Positions 30,112-39,069 of a stretch of DNA of 56,856 nucleotides are shown piece by piece. The stretch is taken from assembly GCA_902636025.1 (NCBI GenBank), contig CACPQG010000004.1, positions 1-56,856 on the forward strand, read 5' to 3'. This stretch comes from an uncultured Pelagibacteraceae bacterium. Lineage in GTDB: Bacteria; Pseudomonadota; Alphaproteobacteria; Pelagibacterales; Pelagibacteraceae. The notes beneath the pieces are model-generated. The model made no database searches. It saw only the letters and a program-made list of their open reading frames with translations, and was not told where the DNA came from. The position numbers and the translations under genes are program-made. The stretch's first letter is position 1. Every line of letters starts with the position of its first letter.

Positions 30112-30193
30112 GGCGAAATACTCACACAATTTTTGGTGTAATGCCTCCGGTCCTTAAATGGAAGTAATTGTGGCGGTAAAACCGGGAAAAAAT
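30112..30193 (+). promoter_or_regulatory. Structured rpsB leader, probable S2 autoregulatory element
   Basis: This stretch is unusually G+C-rich for the window. TCCGGT (30146-30151) can pair with ACCGGG (30181-30186), which would sequester the GGGA ribosome-binding site before the rpsB ATG at 30194. GCC (30143-30145) can pair with GGC (30072+100, i.e. 30172-30174), crossing the first stem as a pseudoknot, or instead with GGC at 30112-30114. ACAC (30124-30127) can pair with GTGT (30136-30139). Comparative work on SAR11 has reported a cis-regulatory RNA before rpsB, and this position fits it. The exact fold here is inference. Confidence 0.55.
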
Positions 30194-30934
30194 ATGAAGA
30201 TACCAAGTTTAACTATTCAACAACTTTTAGATGCTGGAGTGCATCTTGGTCATAAAACCTTGAGGTGGAATCCAAAAATGAAAAGATATATTTTTGGAAA
30301 AAGAGACTCTATTCATATTATTGATCTTACACAAACCCTTGAACTTTTTAATCTAGCTTTAGAAAAAATCTTTGAAACAATAAAAAATAATGGAAAAATA
30401 TTATTTATTTCAACAAAAAAACAAGCATCAGAAGCAATTTCAGATTTAGCGAAGGATACTAATCAATATTATGTTAATTACAGATGGCTAGGAGGTATGC
30501 TTACAAATTGGGGAACAATTTCTAATTCAATTAAAAAGTTAGAGAAAATAAATTTAGATTTAGCTTCTGAAAATAGAGGGTTTACAAAAAAGGAACTGCT
30601 TAAAATGAGCATTCAAAGAGATAAACTTCAACGATCTTTAGGCGGAATTAGCAAAATGAAAAAAATTCCAGATATTGTCTTTATTATCGATACCAATTAT
30701 GAGTCTTTAGCTATAAAAGAGGCAATAAAATTAAATATACCTATTATCGCAATATTAGATACAAATTCAAATCCAGATGGTATTGATTTTCCAGTACCTG
30801 GTAACGATGATGCGAGAAGATCAATTGATTTGTATTGCAGCCTTATAAAACAAACAATTGAAAATGCTAAAAAAGAAGTTCCTTCTAAAGAGGAAATTCA
30901 AGATCAAAAAGAAAAAAAAAGTTCAGTCAATTAA
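30194..30934 (+). CDS. rpsB: Small ribosomal subunit protein S2
   Basis: Ribosomal protein S2 (246 residues from this start) is needed late in 30S assembly and for S1 binding. The family signature [17 protein letters not shown] is near the N-terminus, followed by [11 protein letters not shown] and the conserved [12 protein letters not shown]. An ATG at 30158 would add 12 residues, but the ATG at 30194 has a Shine-Dalgarno-like GGGA six bases upstream and gives the usual N-terminus. The C-terminal 25 residues are highly charged. It sits 20 bp before tsf, the conserved pair. Confidence 0.96.
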   Translation: MKIPSLTIQQLLDAGVHLGHKTLRWNPKMKRYIFGKRDSIHIIDLTQTLELFNLALEKIFETIKNNGKILFISTKKQASEAISDLAKDTNQYYVNYRWLGGMLTNWGTISNSIKKLEKINLDLASENRGFTKKELLKMSIQRDKLQRSLGGISKMKKIPDIVFIIDTNYESLAIKEAIKLNIPIIAILDTNSNPDGIDFPVPGNDDARRSIDLYCSLIKQTIENAKKEVPSKEEIQDQKEKKSSVN

Positions 30935-30954
30935 AGTAAAATACTTTATTTCAA

Positions 30955-31806
30955 ATGAGTGATATTAAAAAAATAAAAGAACTTAGACAAACTACTGGAG
31001 CCGGTTTTAAAGATTGTAGTGCTGCTTTGGAAGAGGCAAAAAATGATATTCAAAAAGCTATTGAAATTTTAAGAGTTAAAGGAATCTCTAAAGCATCTAA
31101 AAAGATGTCTAGAGACGCAACAGAGGGTGTAATTGCATTATCTGGAAATGATGAGAAAACATCCGTTATTGAGGTAAATTGTGAAACAGATTTTGTAGCT
31201 AAAAATGATGATTTTATAAAATTCGTAAAAGAATTAAGTGAGATAAATAACTCCTGCTATTCAGATCTAGAGAAGGTTAAAAAAACTGTAATGAAAAATT
31301 CACAGACAGTTGAAGAGAATTTAATTGCTATTATTGCTAAAATTGGTGAAAAAATAACTTTAGGAAGATCAAAAACAATTAAAAATGAAAATAAACTTAA
31401 TTTTAGTTATTTACATACTGTGGTTAAAGACAATTTATCTAAATTAGCAGTAGTTGTTTCTCTCGAAGGAAATGATAGCGATGATCAAATAAAAATCTTT
31501 GGTAAACAACTTGCTATGCATATTGCAGCATCAAATCCTCTTGCTCTAGATGTTAATGATATTGATAATAAAATAATTAAAAAAGAGGAAGAGCTCATAT
31601 CTGAGGAATTAAAAAATACAGGTAAACCTGATAATATAATTAAAAAAATCAGTATTGGGAAATTAAATAAATTTAAGGAAGATAATAGTTTACTTAATCA
31701 ACCCTGGGTTATGGAACCTAAAAAAAAAGTGAGAGACATAGTTCAAAGTTTAAATATAGAAGGCTTAAAGATTAAAGAATTTTACAGAATAAAAATAGGT
31801 GAATAA
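30955..31806 (+). CDS. tsf: Elongation factor Ts
   Basis: EF-Ts (283 residues) is the nucleotide-exchange factor for EF-Tu. The N-terminal UBA-like domain contains [21 protein letters not shown], and the conserved [15 protein letters not shown] lies near residues 72-86. [10 protein letters not shown] marks the second core domain. Length is normal. The stop shares one base with the frr start at 31806. In most alphaproteobacteria pyrH (UMP kinase) would lie between these two genes; here there is no room for it. Confidence 0.97.
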   Translation: MSDIKKIKELRQTTGAGFKDCSAALEEAKNDIQKAIEILRVKGISKASKKMSRDATEGVIALSGNDEKTSVIEVNCETDFVAKNDDFIKFVKELSEINNSCYSDLEKVKKTVMKNSQTVEENLIAIIAKIGEKITLGRSKTIKNENKLNFSYLHTVVKDNLSKLAVVVSLEGNDSDDQIKIFGKQLAMHIAASNPLALDVNDIDNKIIKKEEELISEELKNTGKPDNIIKKISIGKLNKFKEDNSLLNQPWVMEPKKKVRDIVQSLNIEGLKIKEFYRIKIGE

Positions 31807-32357
31807 TGTTTGAAACAAATCTTTACGATAATAAAATGAATAAAACAATTGAGGTTTTTAATAAAGAATTAAATTCTTTAAGAACAGGTAGAGCCAATAT
31901 TAACATGTTGGATCTGATCAAAGTTGATGTTTATGGACAAAAAATGCCAATAAATCAAATTGCTACTATTAGTACCCCTGAGGCAAGACTTATTAGTATT
32001 CAGGTTTGGGACTTAAATAATGTAAATTTAATTGACTCAGCTATTAAAAAGTCAGAATTAGGTTTAAATCCACAAATAGATGGACAGCTAATTCGATTAC
32101 CGATACCAAATTTAAGTGAGGAAAGAAGAACTGAAATGAGGAAAATGATCAAAACGATGGGTGAGAAATGTAAAATCTCTATAAGAAATATACGAAGAGA
32201 GGCAAATGAAAATTTAAAAAATTTATTAAAAAATAAAAAAATTAGTGAAGATGAAGAAAATAAATTTGAGAAAACTATTCAAACAGTAACCGATAATCAT
32301 ATTAAAATTGTCGATGAAAAGGTTATTTCTAAAGAGAAAGAAATAATGACAATATGA
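31806..32357 (+). CDS. frr: Ribosome recycling factor
   Basis: RRF (183 residues) splits post-termination ribosomes with EF-G. It shows the long three-helix-bundle sequence pattern, including FNKELNSLRTGRANINMLD near residues 19-37, IRLPIPNLSEERRTEM and VRR-like IRNIRREAN. Length matches the family (about 185). It follows tsf with a one-base overlap and overlaps uppS by 4 bp, placing translation factors and envelope lipid genes in one transcript. Confidence 0.97.
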   Translation: MFETNLYDNKMNKTIEVFNKELNSLRTGRANINMLDLIKVDVYGQKMPINQIATISTPEARLISIQVWDLNNVNLIDSAIKKSELGLNPQIDGQLIRLPIPNLSEERRTEMRKMIKTMGEKCKISIRNIRREANENLKNLLKNKKISEDEENKFEKTIQTVTDNHIKIVDEKVISKEKEIMTI

Positions 32358-33028
32358 ATTCTATTAACCATGTTGCCATTATTATGGATGGAAATGGGAG
32401 ATGGGGTCTTAAAAGAAATAAATCAAGAAATTTTGGCCACAGAGCAGGCTTAGTAACAGTAGAAAATATTATTAAACATACAATAAAGAAAAAAATTAAA
32501 TATTTAACTCTTTTTGCATTCTCAACAGAAAATTGGAAAAGACCAAAAAAAGAAATAAAATTTTTATTTTCACTTTTAGAGGAATTTATTATTAAAAAAT
32601 TAGATGTATTTCAAAAAGAAGATATTAAACTAAAAATAATTGGATCTAAAATTAAATTAAAAAAAATAGAAAGTATATTGAACAAAGCCCAAAAAAAAAC
32701 CAATAATAATAAAAGACTTCAAATAAACTTAGCTTTAAATTATGGGTCAAAAAATGAAATTATAGACTCAGTAAAAAAGTTGATAAAAAATAAAGAAATT
32801 ATAAATATCAAAAATATAGATAAAAACCTGTATACAAAATTTATCCCAAAACCCGATATATTGATAAGAACAGGTAATACACACAGAGTAAGTAATTTTT
32901 TACTTTGGCAAATTGCATATACAGAAATCTATTTTGAAAAAAAATTGTGGCCAGATTTTAAAGTAAAAGATTATGATAGAATTATAAATGACTTTAAAAA
33001 TGTGAAAAGAAACTATGGTAATATTTAA
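32354..33028 (+). CDS. uppS: Di-trans,poly-cis-undecaprenyl diphosphate synthase
   Basis: UppS (224 residues) condenses isopentenyl diphosphate units onto farnesyl diphosphate to make the C55 carrier lipid for peptidoglycan and LPS. The catalytic Asp-containing signature HVAIIMDGNGRWG is at about residues 6-18, followed by GHRAG and FAFSTENWKRP. The C-terminal motif ILIRTGNTHRVSNFLLWQ is also present, though E. coli has GEQR where this has NTHR. The protein is slightly short and Lys-rich but complete. It lies between frr and cdsA, the usual position. Confidence 0.95.
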   Translation: MNSINHVAIIMDGNGRWGLKRNKSRNFGHRAGLVTVENIIKHTIKKKIKYLTLFAFSTENWKRPKKEIKFLFSLLEEFIIKKLDVFQKEDIKLKIIGSKIKLKKIESILNKAQKKTNNNKRLQINLALNYGSKNEIIDSVKKLIKNKEIINIKNIDKNLYTKFIPKPDILIRTGNTHRVSNFLLWQIAYTEIYFEKKLWPDFKVKDYDRIINDFKNVKRNYGNI

Positions 33029-33666
33029 TGAAAAATGAATTGTCAAAGAGAGTTTTAAGCTCAATAATAATTATACCCATTACTATTTTTTTAACTTTAA
33101 AAGGTTCATTTTACTTTGTTTCAATGTTGTATATTTTTTTTATATTAGCTTTTATAGAATGGCAAAAAATTGCAAATAATAAAAATTATTTTTTACCTGG
33201 TCTATTATTTTTAAAAATATCCTTTATTTTGACGTATATTTTAAGAGAAAAATTTGGTGTTGATTTCTTCTTATTTCTCATTCTTATATGTATCTCCACA
33301 GATGTTGGGGGATATTTTTTTGGAAAAATTTTAAAAGGACCAAAGTTAACAAGGATTAGTCCAAATAAAACATATGCTGGCCTAATAGGAGGATATACGC
33401 TAGCTTTTTTTGCTTCTTATTTATTTTCAAATAACATAGATGTTTTTTTTAATATTTTTGATTATAAATTTAAAGACGTTGTCGTTATTACTTTCCTAAT
33501 ATCATCTATCAGCCAAATCGGAGATATTATTGTTTCTTACTTTAAAAGGTTAACTAATTTTAAAAATACTGGAAATATTATACCAGGCCATGGTGGTATT
33601 TTAGATAGGATAGATGGTATGATCTTCGTTATACCTTTAATTACTTTAATTTTATTATTTGTATAA
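33028..33666 (+). CDS. cdsA: Phosphatidate cytidylyltransferase
   Basis: CdsA (212 residues) makes CDP-diacylglycerol from phosphatidate and CTP, the branch point for phospholipid synthesis in the inner membrane. About six hydrophobic helices are visible. The family signature near the C-terminus reads SQIGDIIVSYFKR followed by PGHGGILDRIDGM (about 182-194), with the metal-binding Asp residues. It is shorter than E. coli CdsA (285), mainly by loss of N-terminal helices, as in other alphaproteobacteria. It abuts dxr directly. Confidence 0.94.
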   Translation: MKNELSKRVLSSIIIIPITIFLTLKGSFYFVSMLYIFFILAFIEWQKIANNKNYFLPGLLFLKISFILTYILREKFGVDFFLFLILICISTDVGGYFFGKILKGPKLTRISPNKTYAGLIGGYTLAFFASYLFSNNIDVFFNIFDYKFKDVVVITFLISSISQIGDIIVSYFKRLTNFKNTGNIIPGHGGILDRIDGMIFVIPLITLILLFV

Positions 33667-34842
33667 ATGAAAAAAAAAATTGCTATAATTGGCTCCACAG
33701 GATCAATTGGAAAACAAACATTAAAAATTATAAAAAAAAATAAGAAAAACTTTGAAGTAATACTTTTATCTACAAATAAAAATATTCCTGAAATATCAAA
33801 ACAATTAAAAATATTTAAACCAAAAAACTTAATAATTACTGATTTAGAAAAGTATAAAAAATTTAAAAAAAGAAAGAGGAATATAAAAATATTTAATAAT
33901 TTTAATTGTTTTAAAAAAATATTTAAAAAAAAAATAGATTATGTAATGAGTTCAATAAGTGGGTTCAGTGGATTACAACCTACAATAGATATTATTAAAC
34001 ATACTAAATTAATAGCTATTGCAAATAAGGAGTCCATTATATGTGGCTGGAATTTAATTAATAAGGAAATTAAAAAAAATAAAACTAACTTTATTCCTGT
34101 TGACTCAGAACATTTTTCAATTTGGTCCTTAATTGAAAAAAAAAAATTAAATATTGAAGAGATCTTTATAACAGCATCTGGAGGACCATTTTTAAATAGA
34201 ACCAGAGAATCTTTACATAAAATTAAACCAAGGCAGGCAATAAATCATCCAAACTGGAATATGGGAAAAAAAATATCTGTTGACTCCGCAACAATGGTAA
34301 ACAAAGTTTTTGAAGCCTTAGAGGCTAAAAAAATATTTGGTATCAGTCTAAAAAATATTACAATCCTATCTCATCCCGACTCCTATGTACATGCTATAGT
34401 AAAATTTAGAAACGGTTTAACAAAAATCCTAATTCATGATACAAGTATGAAAATTCCAATATTTAATACAATTTACCCTAACAACAATCTAGTACTTCAA
34501 TCTGAAAAATTGAATTTAAAAAAGTTAAACAATTTAAATTTTAATACATTTAACAAAATAAAATTTCCTTCATTAAAAATTCTTAGAGAATTTGAAAATA
34601 TTGAACATAGTTTATACGAGACTGTACTTGTTAGTGCAAATGATGAATTGGTTGAACTTTTTTTAAATAGAAAAATTAAATTTTTAGATATATCTAAAAA
34701 ACTCATAATGATAATGAAAATGAAAGAATTTAAAATTTTTAAATCCAAAAAACCTAATAATTTAGGTCAAATAATAAGCCTCAATAGATATGTAAGATTG
34801 AAAACTAAAACTTTATGTGTAAGATCCAACGACAATGCTTAA
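33667..34842 (+). CDS. dxr: 1-deoxy-D-xylulose 5-phosphate reductoisomerase
   Basis: Dxr (391 residues) catalyses the first committed step of the MEP isoprenoid pathway with NADPH. The N-terminal dinucleotide-binding motif IGSTGSIGKQTL is at about 7-18. IANKESIICGW, PVDSEHFSIW with metal and substrate residues, ASGGPF and NHPNWNMGKKISVDSATMVNK define the catalytic domain. The start codon is followed by a run of ten adenines. It overlaps bamA by 8 bp. In most alphaproteobacteria rseP would lie between dxr and bamA; it is absent here. Confidence 0.96.
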   Translation: MKKKIAIIGSTGSIGKQTLKIIKKNKKNFEVILLSTNKNIPEISKQLKIFKPKNLIITDLEKYKKFKKRKRNIKIFNNFNCFKKIFKKKIDYVMSSISGFSGLQPTIDIIKHTKLIAIANKESIICGWNLINKEIKKNKTNFIPVDSEHFSIWSLIEKKKLNIEEIFITASGGPFLNRTRESLHKIKPRQAINHPNWNMGKKISVDSATMVNKVFEALEAKKIFGISLKNITILSHPDSYVHAIVKFRNGLTKILIHDTSMKIPIFNTIYPNNNLVLQSEKLNLKKLNNLNFNTFNKIKFPSLKILREFENIEHSLYETVLVSANDELVELFLNRKIKFLDISKKLIMIMKMKEFKIFKSKKPNNLGQIISLNRYVRLKTKTLCVRSNDNA

Positions 34843-37063
34843 AATATTATATTTTATTTTCATTTCTTTTCTATTAGCTACAAAATGCTTTTCAGATGTA
34901 GTAAATGAGATAAATGTTAAAAACAATAATAGAATTACAAAAGAGACAATTTTAATTTTCTCAGATATAAAAATTGGTAATAATTATGAGCCTAATGATT
35001 TAGATCAAGTAATTAAAGATCTATATAATACAAATTTTTTTTCAAATATTACTCTTGATTTAACAAATGGTGTATTAACAATAGATGTAACAGAAAATAA
35101 AATAATCCAAGAAGTAGAAATTAAAGGTATAAAAAAAAAAGAACTTGTTGATATATTAAAAAAACAACTCTTATCAAAGGATAAAAATCCATTTGTTGAA
35201 AGTTTTATAAGTAAGGACGTCTCAAGAATTCAAAAAATATTAAAAAATTCGGGTTATTATTTTTCAAGTGTAACAGACAGTATAATTGAAAATGAAAATG
35301 AAACTGTTGATGTCATGTTTAATATAGAATTAGGTGAAAAAGCATATATTAAATCAATAGAATTTATAGGAGATAAATTTTACAAGGATAGACTTTTAAG
35401 GAATATTATAGTCAGTGAAGAAAATAGATTTTGGAAATTTATAACAAATAGAAAGTTTATAAATCCTGATAATATTGAATTAGATAAAAGGCTTTTAAAA
35501 AACTATTTTTTAAATAAAGGCCATTATCAAGTTATCGTAAACGATAGCCTTGTTGAATTCACTGAAAATAATAATTTTAAATTAGTGTATAATATTAATG
35601 CAGGACCAAAATTTACAATATCAAAAAGTTTGCTTAAACTTCCTTCAGATTATAATGAAAAGGATTTTGTAAAAATCAAAGAAAAACTTCTAAAATTAGA
35701 GGGTGAACATTATTCTCTTAATAAATTAAATAAAATTGCACAAGAAGTTGATAAGCTTACATTGAGAAATGATTATGAATTTATTAATGCTACTTTTAAA
35801 GAAAAAATTGTAAAAGAAAATAAAATAGAGCTCACATTTGAAATAAAAGAATTCGAAAAAAGATATCTTAAAAAAGTAAATATATTTGGAAATAATATAA
35901 CTGAGGAAAGAGTAATTAGAGATAATCTTGAAGTAGATGAAGGAGATCCTTTTAACGAATTACTTTTAGCAAAATCTATTAATAATTTAAAAGCATTAAA
36001 TATATTTGGAAAAGTTCAATATGATTTAAAAACTGATGAAAATAACAAAAAAACTTTAAATATAAATATCGAGGAAAAACCAACAGGAGAAATATTTGCA
36101 TCAGCTGGCACCGGAACACAAGGAAGCACAGTAGGTTTTGGTGTTAAAGAAAATAATTTTATAGGAAAAAATATAAAATTAGACACTAATATAAGAGTAA
36201 ATGAAGAAACTATCAAAGGAGCCTTCTCGGTGGTAAATCCAAATTGGAATTACTCAGATAAAACTTTAATTGCTCAAGTGGAAAGTAGTGTTACGGATAG
36301 ATTTGATGATTATGGATATGAAACAGGTAAGACAGGTTTTACTTTTGGATCCTCTTGGGAACAATACGATGAAATATTTTTCTCACCAAAATTTTCTTTG
36401 TATCATGAAAAACTTGATACAAATCAATCTGCAACTGCAAATCTAAAAAAACAAGAGGGCGAGTATTTTGAGACAGCATTTTTATATGGTTTGGATTTGG
36501 ACAAAAGAAATCAAAGATTCCAAACTACAGATGGTTATAGAAGTAGATTTAATCAAACTTTGCCTCTTATATCTGATGATAATGCTTTTTTTAACAGTTA
36601 CGAATTTACCACTTTTAATCAATTTGCTGATTTAGTAACTAGATTATCAATTCAAGGTTCTGCGATTCATTCATTAGGAAATGAAGATGTAAGGATATCA
36701 AAAAGATTATACATTCCATCAAAAAAACTCAGAGGATTTGAAAGAGGTAAAATTGGACCTGTTGACTCAGGTGATTTCATCGGTGGAAATTATACTGCAG
36801 TTTTGAATGCATCAACAACATTACCTGAGTTTGGAACAAATATGGAAACTGTTGATTTTCAATTATTTTTTGATGCAGCTAATGTATGGGGAGTAGATTA
36901 TGATACCTCACTTGATAATTCTCACTTAAGATCTTCAATAGGATTAGGTATAGATTGGTTTACAATGGTAGGTCCGCTAAATTTTTCAATAGCGCACCCA
37001 ATTTCAAAAGCAGATACTGATAGAACTGAGACTGTGAGATTTAATATTGGTACAACTTTTTAA
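34835..37063 (+). CDS. bamA: Outer membrane assembly factor BamA
   Basis: BamA (742 residues) inserts beta-barrel proteins into the outer membrane. A signal peptide is evident at residues 1 to about 20. Five POTRA domains span roughly 20-400, and a 16-strand Omp85 barrel occupies the rest. The conserved lid-loop motif appears as KLRGF with Arg633-Gly634-Phe635, and the protein ends in GTTF, a typical terminal aromatic. The start overlaps the dxr end by 8 bp and the stop shares one base with skp. Confidence 0.96.
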   Translation: MLKILYFIFISFLLATKCFSDVVNEINVKNNNRITKETILIFSDIKIGNNYEPNDLDQVIKDLYNTNFFSNITLDLTNGVLTIDVTENKIIQEVEIKGIKKKELVDILKKQLLSKDKNPFVESFISKDVSRIQKILKNSGYYFSSVTDSIIENENETVDVMFNIELGEKAYIKSIEFIGDKFYKDRLLRNIIVSEENRFWKFITNRKFINPDNIELDKRLLKNYFLNKGHYQVIVNDSLVEFTENNNFKLVYNINAGPKFTISKSLLKLPSDYNEKDFVKIKEKLLKLEGEHYSLNKLNKIAQEVDKLTLRNDYEFINATFKEKIVKENKIELTFEIKEFEKRYLKKVNIFGNNITEERVIRDNLEVDEGDPFNELLLAKSINNLKALNIFGKVQYDLKTDENNKKTLNINIEEKPTGEIFASAGTGTQGSTVGFGVKENNFIGKNIKLDTNIRVNEETIKGAFSVVNPNWNYSDKTLIAQVESSVTDRFDDYGYETGKTGFTFGSSWEQYDEIFFSPKFSLYHEKLDTNQSATANLKKQEGEYFETAFLYGLDLDKRNQRFQTTDGYRSRFNQTLPLISDDNAFFNSYEFTTFNQFADLVTRLSIQGSAIHSLGNEDVRISKRLYIPSKKLRGFERGKIGPVDSGDFIGGNYTAVLNASTTLPEFGTNMETVDFQLFFDAANVWGVDYDTSLDNSHLRSSIGLGIDWFTMVGPLNFSIAHPISKADTDRTETVRFNIGTTF

Positions 37064-37587
37064 TGTCAAAAAAAGTGAAATTTTTATTAATTTTTATTTT
37101 AGCGTTTCTTATTTCTAATAAAGTTTTATCTGAGCAAATTGTTTATATAAATATAGAAAAAATCATGAAAGAGTCTAAAGCTGGAAAAAAGATTATAGAA
37201 AAAATATCCAAATCAAATGAAGATAATATTAATAAATTTAAAAAAATTGAGGAAGATTTAAAAAAACAAGAGCAAGACCTTATCTCAAAAAAGAATGTTA
37301 TAAGTGAGAATGAATTTCAAACGAAACTTGAAAGTCTAAAAAAACAAATCTCTGAATATAGAAATAAGAGACAAAACATTATTCAGGAAACAACTAAAAA
37401 AAGAATGCAGGCTAGTATTGAGTTTTCAAATAAAATTAAACCAATATTAACCGACTATGCCTCAAAAAATGATATTTCTATCATAGTTCAAAAAAAAAAT
37501 ATTCTTATGGGCAAAAAAGAACTTGATATAACTGATGATGTTTTAATTATTGTTGATGAAAAAATTTCAAAAATAAAATTCGATTAA
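37063..37587 (+). CDS. skp: Skp/OmpH family periplasmic chaperone
   Basis: This 174-residue protein has an N-terminal signal peptide (about 1-23), then the OmpH/Skp core. The start of the mature region, QIVYINIEKIMKESKAGKKI, is typical, and a long charged coiled coil spans about 45-120. Skp trimers hold unfolded outer-membrane proteins in a tentacled cavity on their way to the BAM complex. Its place right after bamA supports the role. Sequence identity in this family is low, so the call rests on architecture and context. Confidence 0.85.
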   Translation: MSKKVKFLLIFILAFLISNKVLSEQIVYINIEKIMKESKAGKKIIEKISKSNEDNINKFKKIEEDLKKQEQDLISKKNVISENEFQTKLESLKKQISEYRNKRQNIIQETTKKRMQASIEFSNKIKPILTDYASKNDISIIVQKKNILMGKKELDITDDVLIIVDEKISKIKFD

Positions 37588-37588
37588 C

Positions 37589-38038
37589 ATGACAATAAAA
37601 TTATCCAAAAATGACATCATAGATCTACTTCCACATAGAGAGCCTATGCTACTAATTGATGAACTAATTGATATTGTAAAACTTAAGTCTGCAAAAGCAA
37701 TTGTTAATGTTAAAAAAAGTAGTTTTTATGTTCAAGGACATTTTCCAGATCAACCAGTTATGCCTGGTGTTCTGATTGTTGAGGCCTTTGGTCAAGCCGC
37801 CGCCGCACTTACTGCACATGGTATCGATAAATCTGTATATGAAAATAAATTGGTTTTTTTGATGAGTGTAGAAAAAGCAAGATTCAGAAACCCTGTTATT
37901 CCTGATTGTAAACTTGAATTGCAAATTGAAGCAATTAGATCCCATGGTAGAGTATGGAAATATAAAGGCGAAGCATTTGTTGGTGGAAAAAAAATGGCTG
38001 ATGCTCAGTGGTCTGCTACCATTGTTGATAGGAAATAA
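37589..38038 (+). CDS. fabZ: 3-hydroxyacyl-[ACP] dehydratase FabZ
   Basis: FabZ (149 residues) dehydrates beta-hydroxyacyl-ACP in fatty acid elongation. It has the hot-dog fold, with catalytic His51 and Glu65 in GHFPDQPVMPGVLIVEAFGQ (50-69) and the N-terminal LLPHREPMLLID. Its presence with lpx genes reflects competition for 3-hydroxyacyl-ACP between membrane phospholipid and lipid A. Here it precedes lpxD, whereas lpxD-fabZ-lpxA is the common order. A 53-bp gap follows it. Confidence 0.96.
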   Translation: MTIKLSKNDIIDLLPHREPMLLIDELIDIVKLKSAKAIVNVKKSSFYVQGHFPDQPVMPGVLIVEAFGQAAAALTAHGIDKSVYENKLVFLMSVEKARFRNPVIPDCKLELQIEAIRSHGRVWKYKGEAFVGGKKMADAQWSATIVDRK

Positions 38039-38091
38039 TTAGCAATAAATCTTGATAAGCTTTTAAATTTTTTTTTGATATTAACTTATTA

Positions 38092-39069
38092 ATGGAAAAT
38101 CCTTTTTTTAAAAATACTGGTCCTTATAAAATAAACTACTTAACTAATATTATAAAATTAAATCAAACAAATTTTGATAATGAAAATGTAAATGATGTAA
38201 AAGATCTAAATTCATCAAAAAGTGGGGATATAACTTTTTTTCACTCTAAAAAATATAAAGACTTAGCAAAATCTACTAAGGCTTCATATTGTATTACAAC
38301 TACAAACTTGAGGTCATTTTTACCAAATAATTGTAAGGCTATTATTTCAAACAAAGTTTTATTACATACTGCTCAAATAACAAAAATTTTTTATCCAGAC
38401 TCTATTACAGATAATTATGATAACACTGTAAAAGATATAGAAGAGACTGAATTTAAAGACAAAATTAAATTTGGAAAAAATATTCTTATTGGTGAAAATG
38501 TAAAAGTTGGTGCCAATTGTTTAATCGGTCATAATTCAATCATTGAAAAAAATGTAAACATAGGTGATAATTGTTCTATTGGATCAAATGTAATTATTAG
38601 AAATTCGTTAATTAAAAATAACGTTCATATTTTAGATGGTTGTGTAATTGGAAAAAAAGGATTTGGTTTTTTTCCAAATAAAGACTCAAATATTAGGTAT
38701 CCTCAAATAGGTATTGTAATAATTGAGGATAATGTAGAAATTGGCTGTGGATCTACCATTGATAGAGGTTCTCTTTCGAACACAATTATAGGCAAAAATA
38801 CATACTTAGATAATCAAATTCATATAGCTCACAATGTAAAAATAGGTGAGAATTGTATTATTGCTGGACAAGTAGGTTTTGCTGGAAGTTCTACTTTAGG
38901 AAGTAATGTTATGATTGGAGGTCAGGCAGGTATTTCAGGTCATCTAAAGATTGGTAACAACGTACAAATAGGTGGTGGTAGCGGTGTTATAAAGAATATT
39001 CCTGATAATTCTAAAGTAATGGGTTACCCAGCAAAAGATTTAAAAAATTTTATAAGAGAAAATAAATGA
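38092..39069 (+). CDS. lpxD: UDP-3-O-acylglucosamine N-acyltransferase
   Basis: LpxD (325 residues) adds the second 3-hydroxyacyl chain in lipid A synthesis. The N-terminal uridine-binding domain (about 1-105) includes GDITFFHSKKY. A left-handed beta-helix of hexapeptide repeats runs from about 120 to 310. The IHIAHNV segment contains His247, the likely catalytic base by position. It overlaps lpxA by 4 bp. Confidence 0.94.
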   Translation: MENPFFKNTGPYKINYLTNIIKLNQTNFDNENVNDVKDLNSSKSGDITFFHSKKYKDLAKSTKASYCITTTNLRSFLPNNCKAIISNKVLLHTAQITKIFYPDSITDNYDNTVKDIEETEFKDKIKFGKNILIGENVKVGANCLIGHNSIIEKNVNIGDNCSIGSNVIIRNSLIKNNVHILDGCVIGKKGFGFFPNKDSNIRYPQIGIVIIEDNVEIGCGSTIDRGSLSNTIIGKNTYLDNQIHIAHNVKIGENCIIAGQVGFAGSSTLGSNVMIGGQAGISGHLKIGNNVQIGGGSGVIKNIPDNSKVMGYPAKDLKNFIRENK

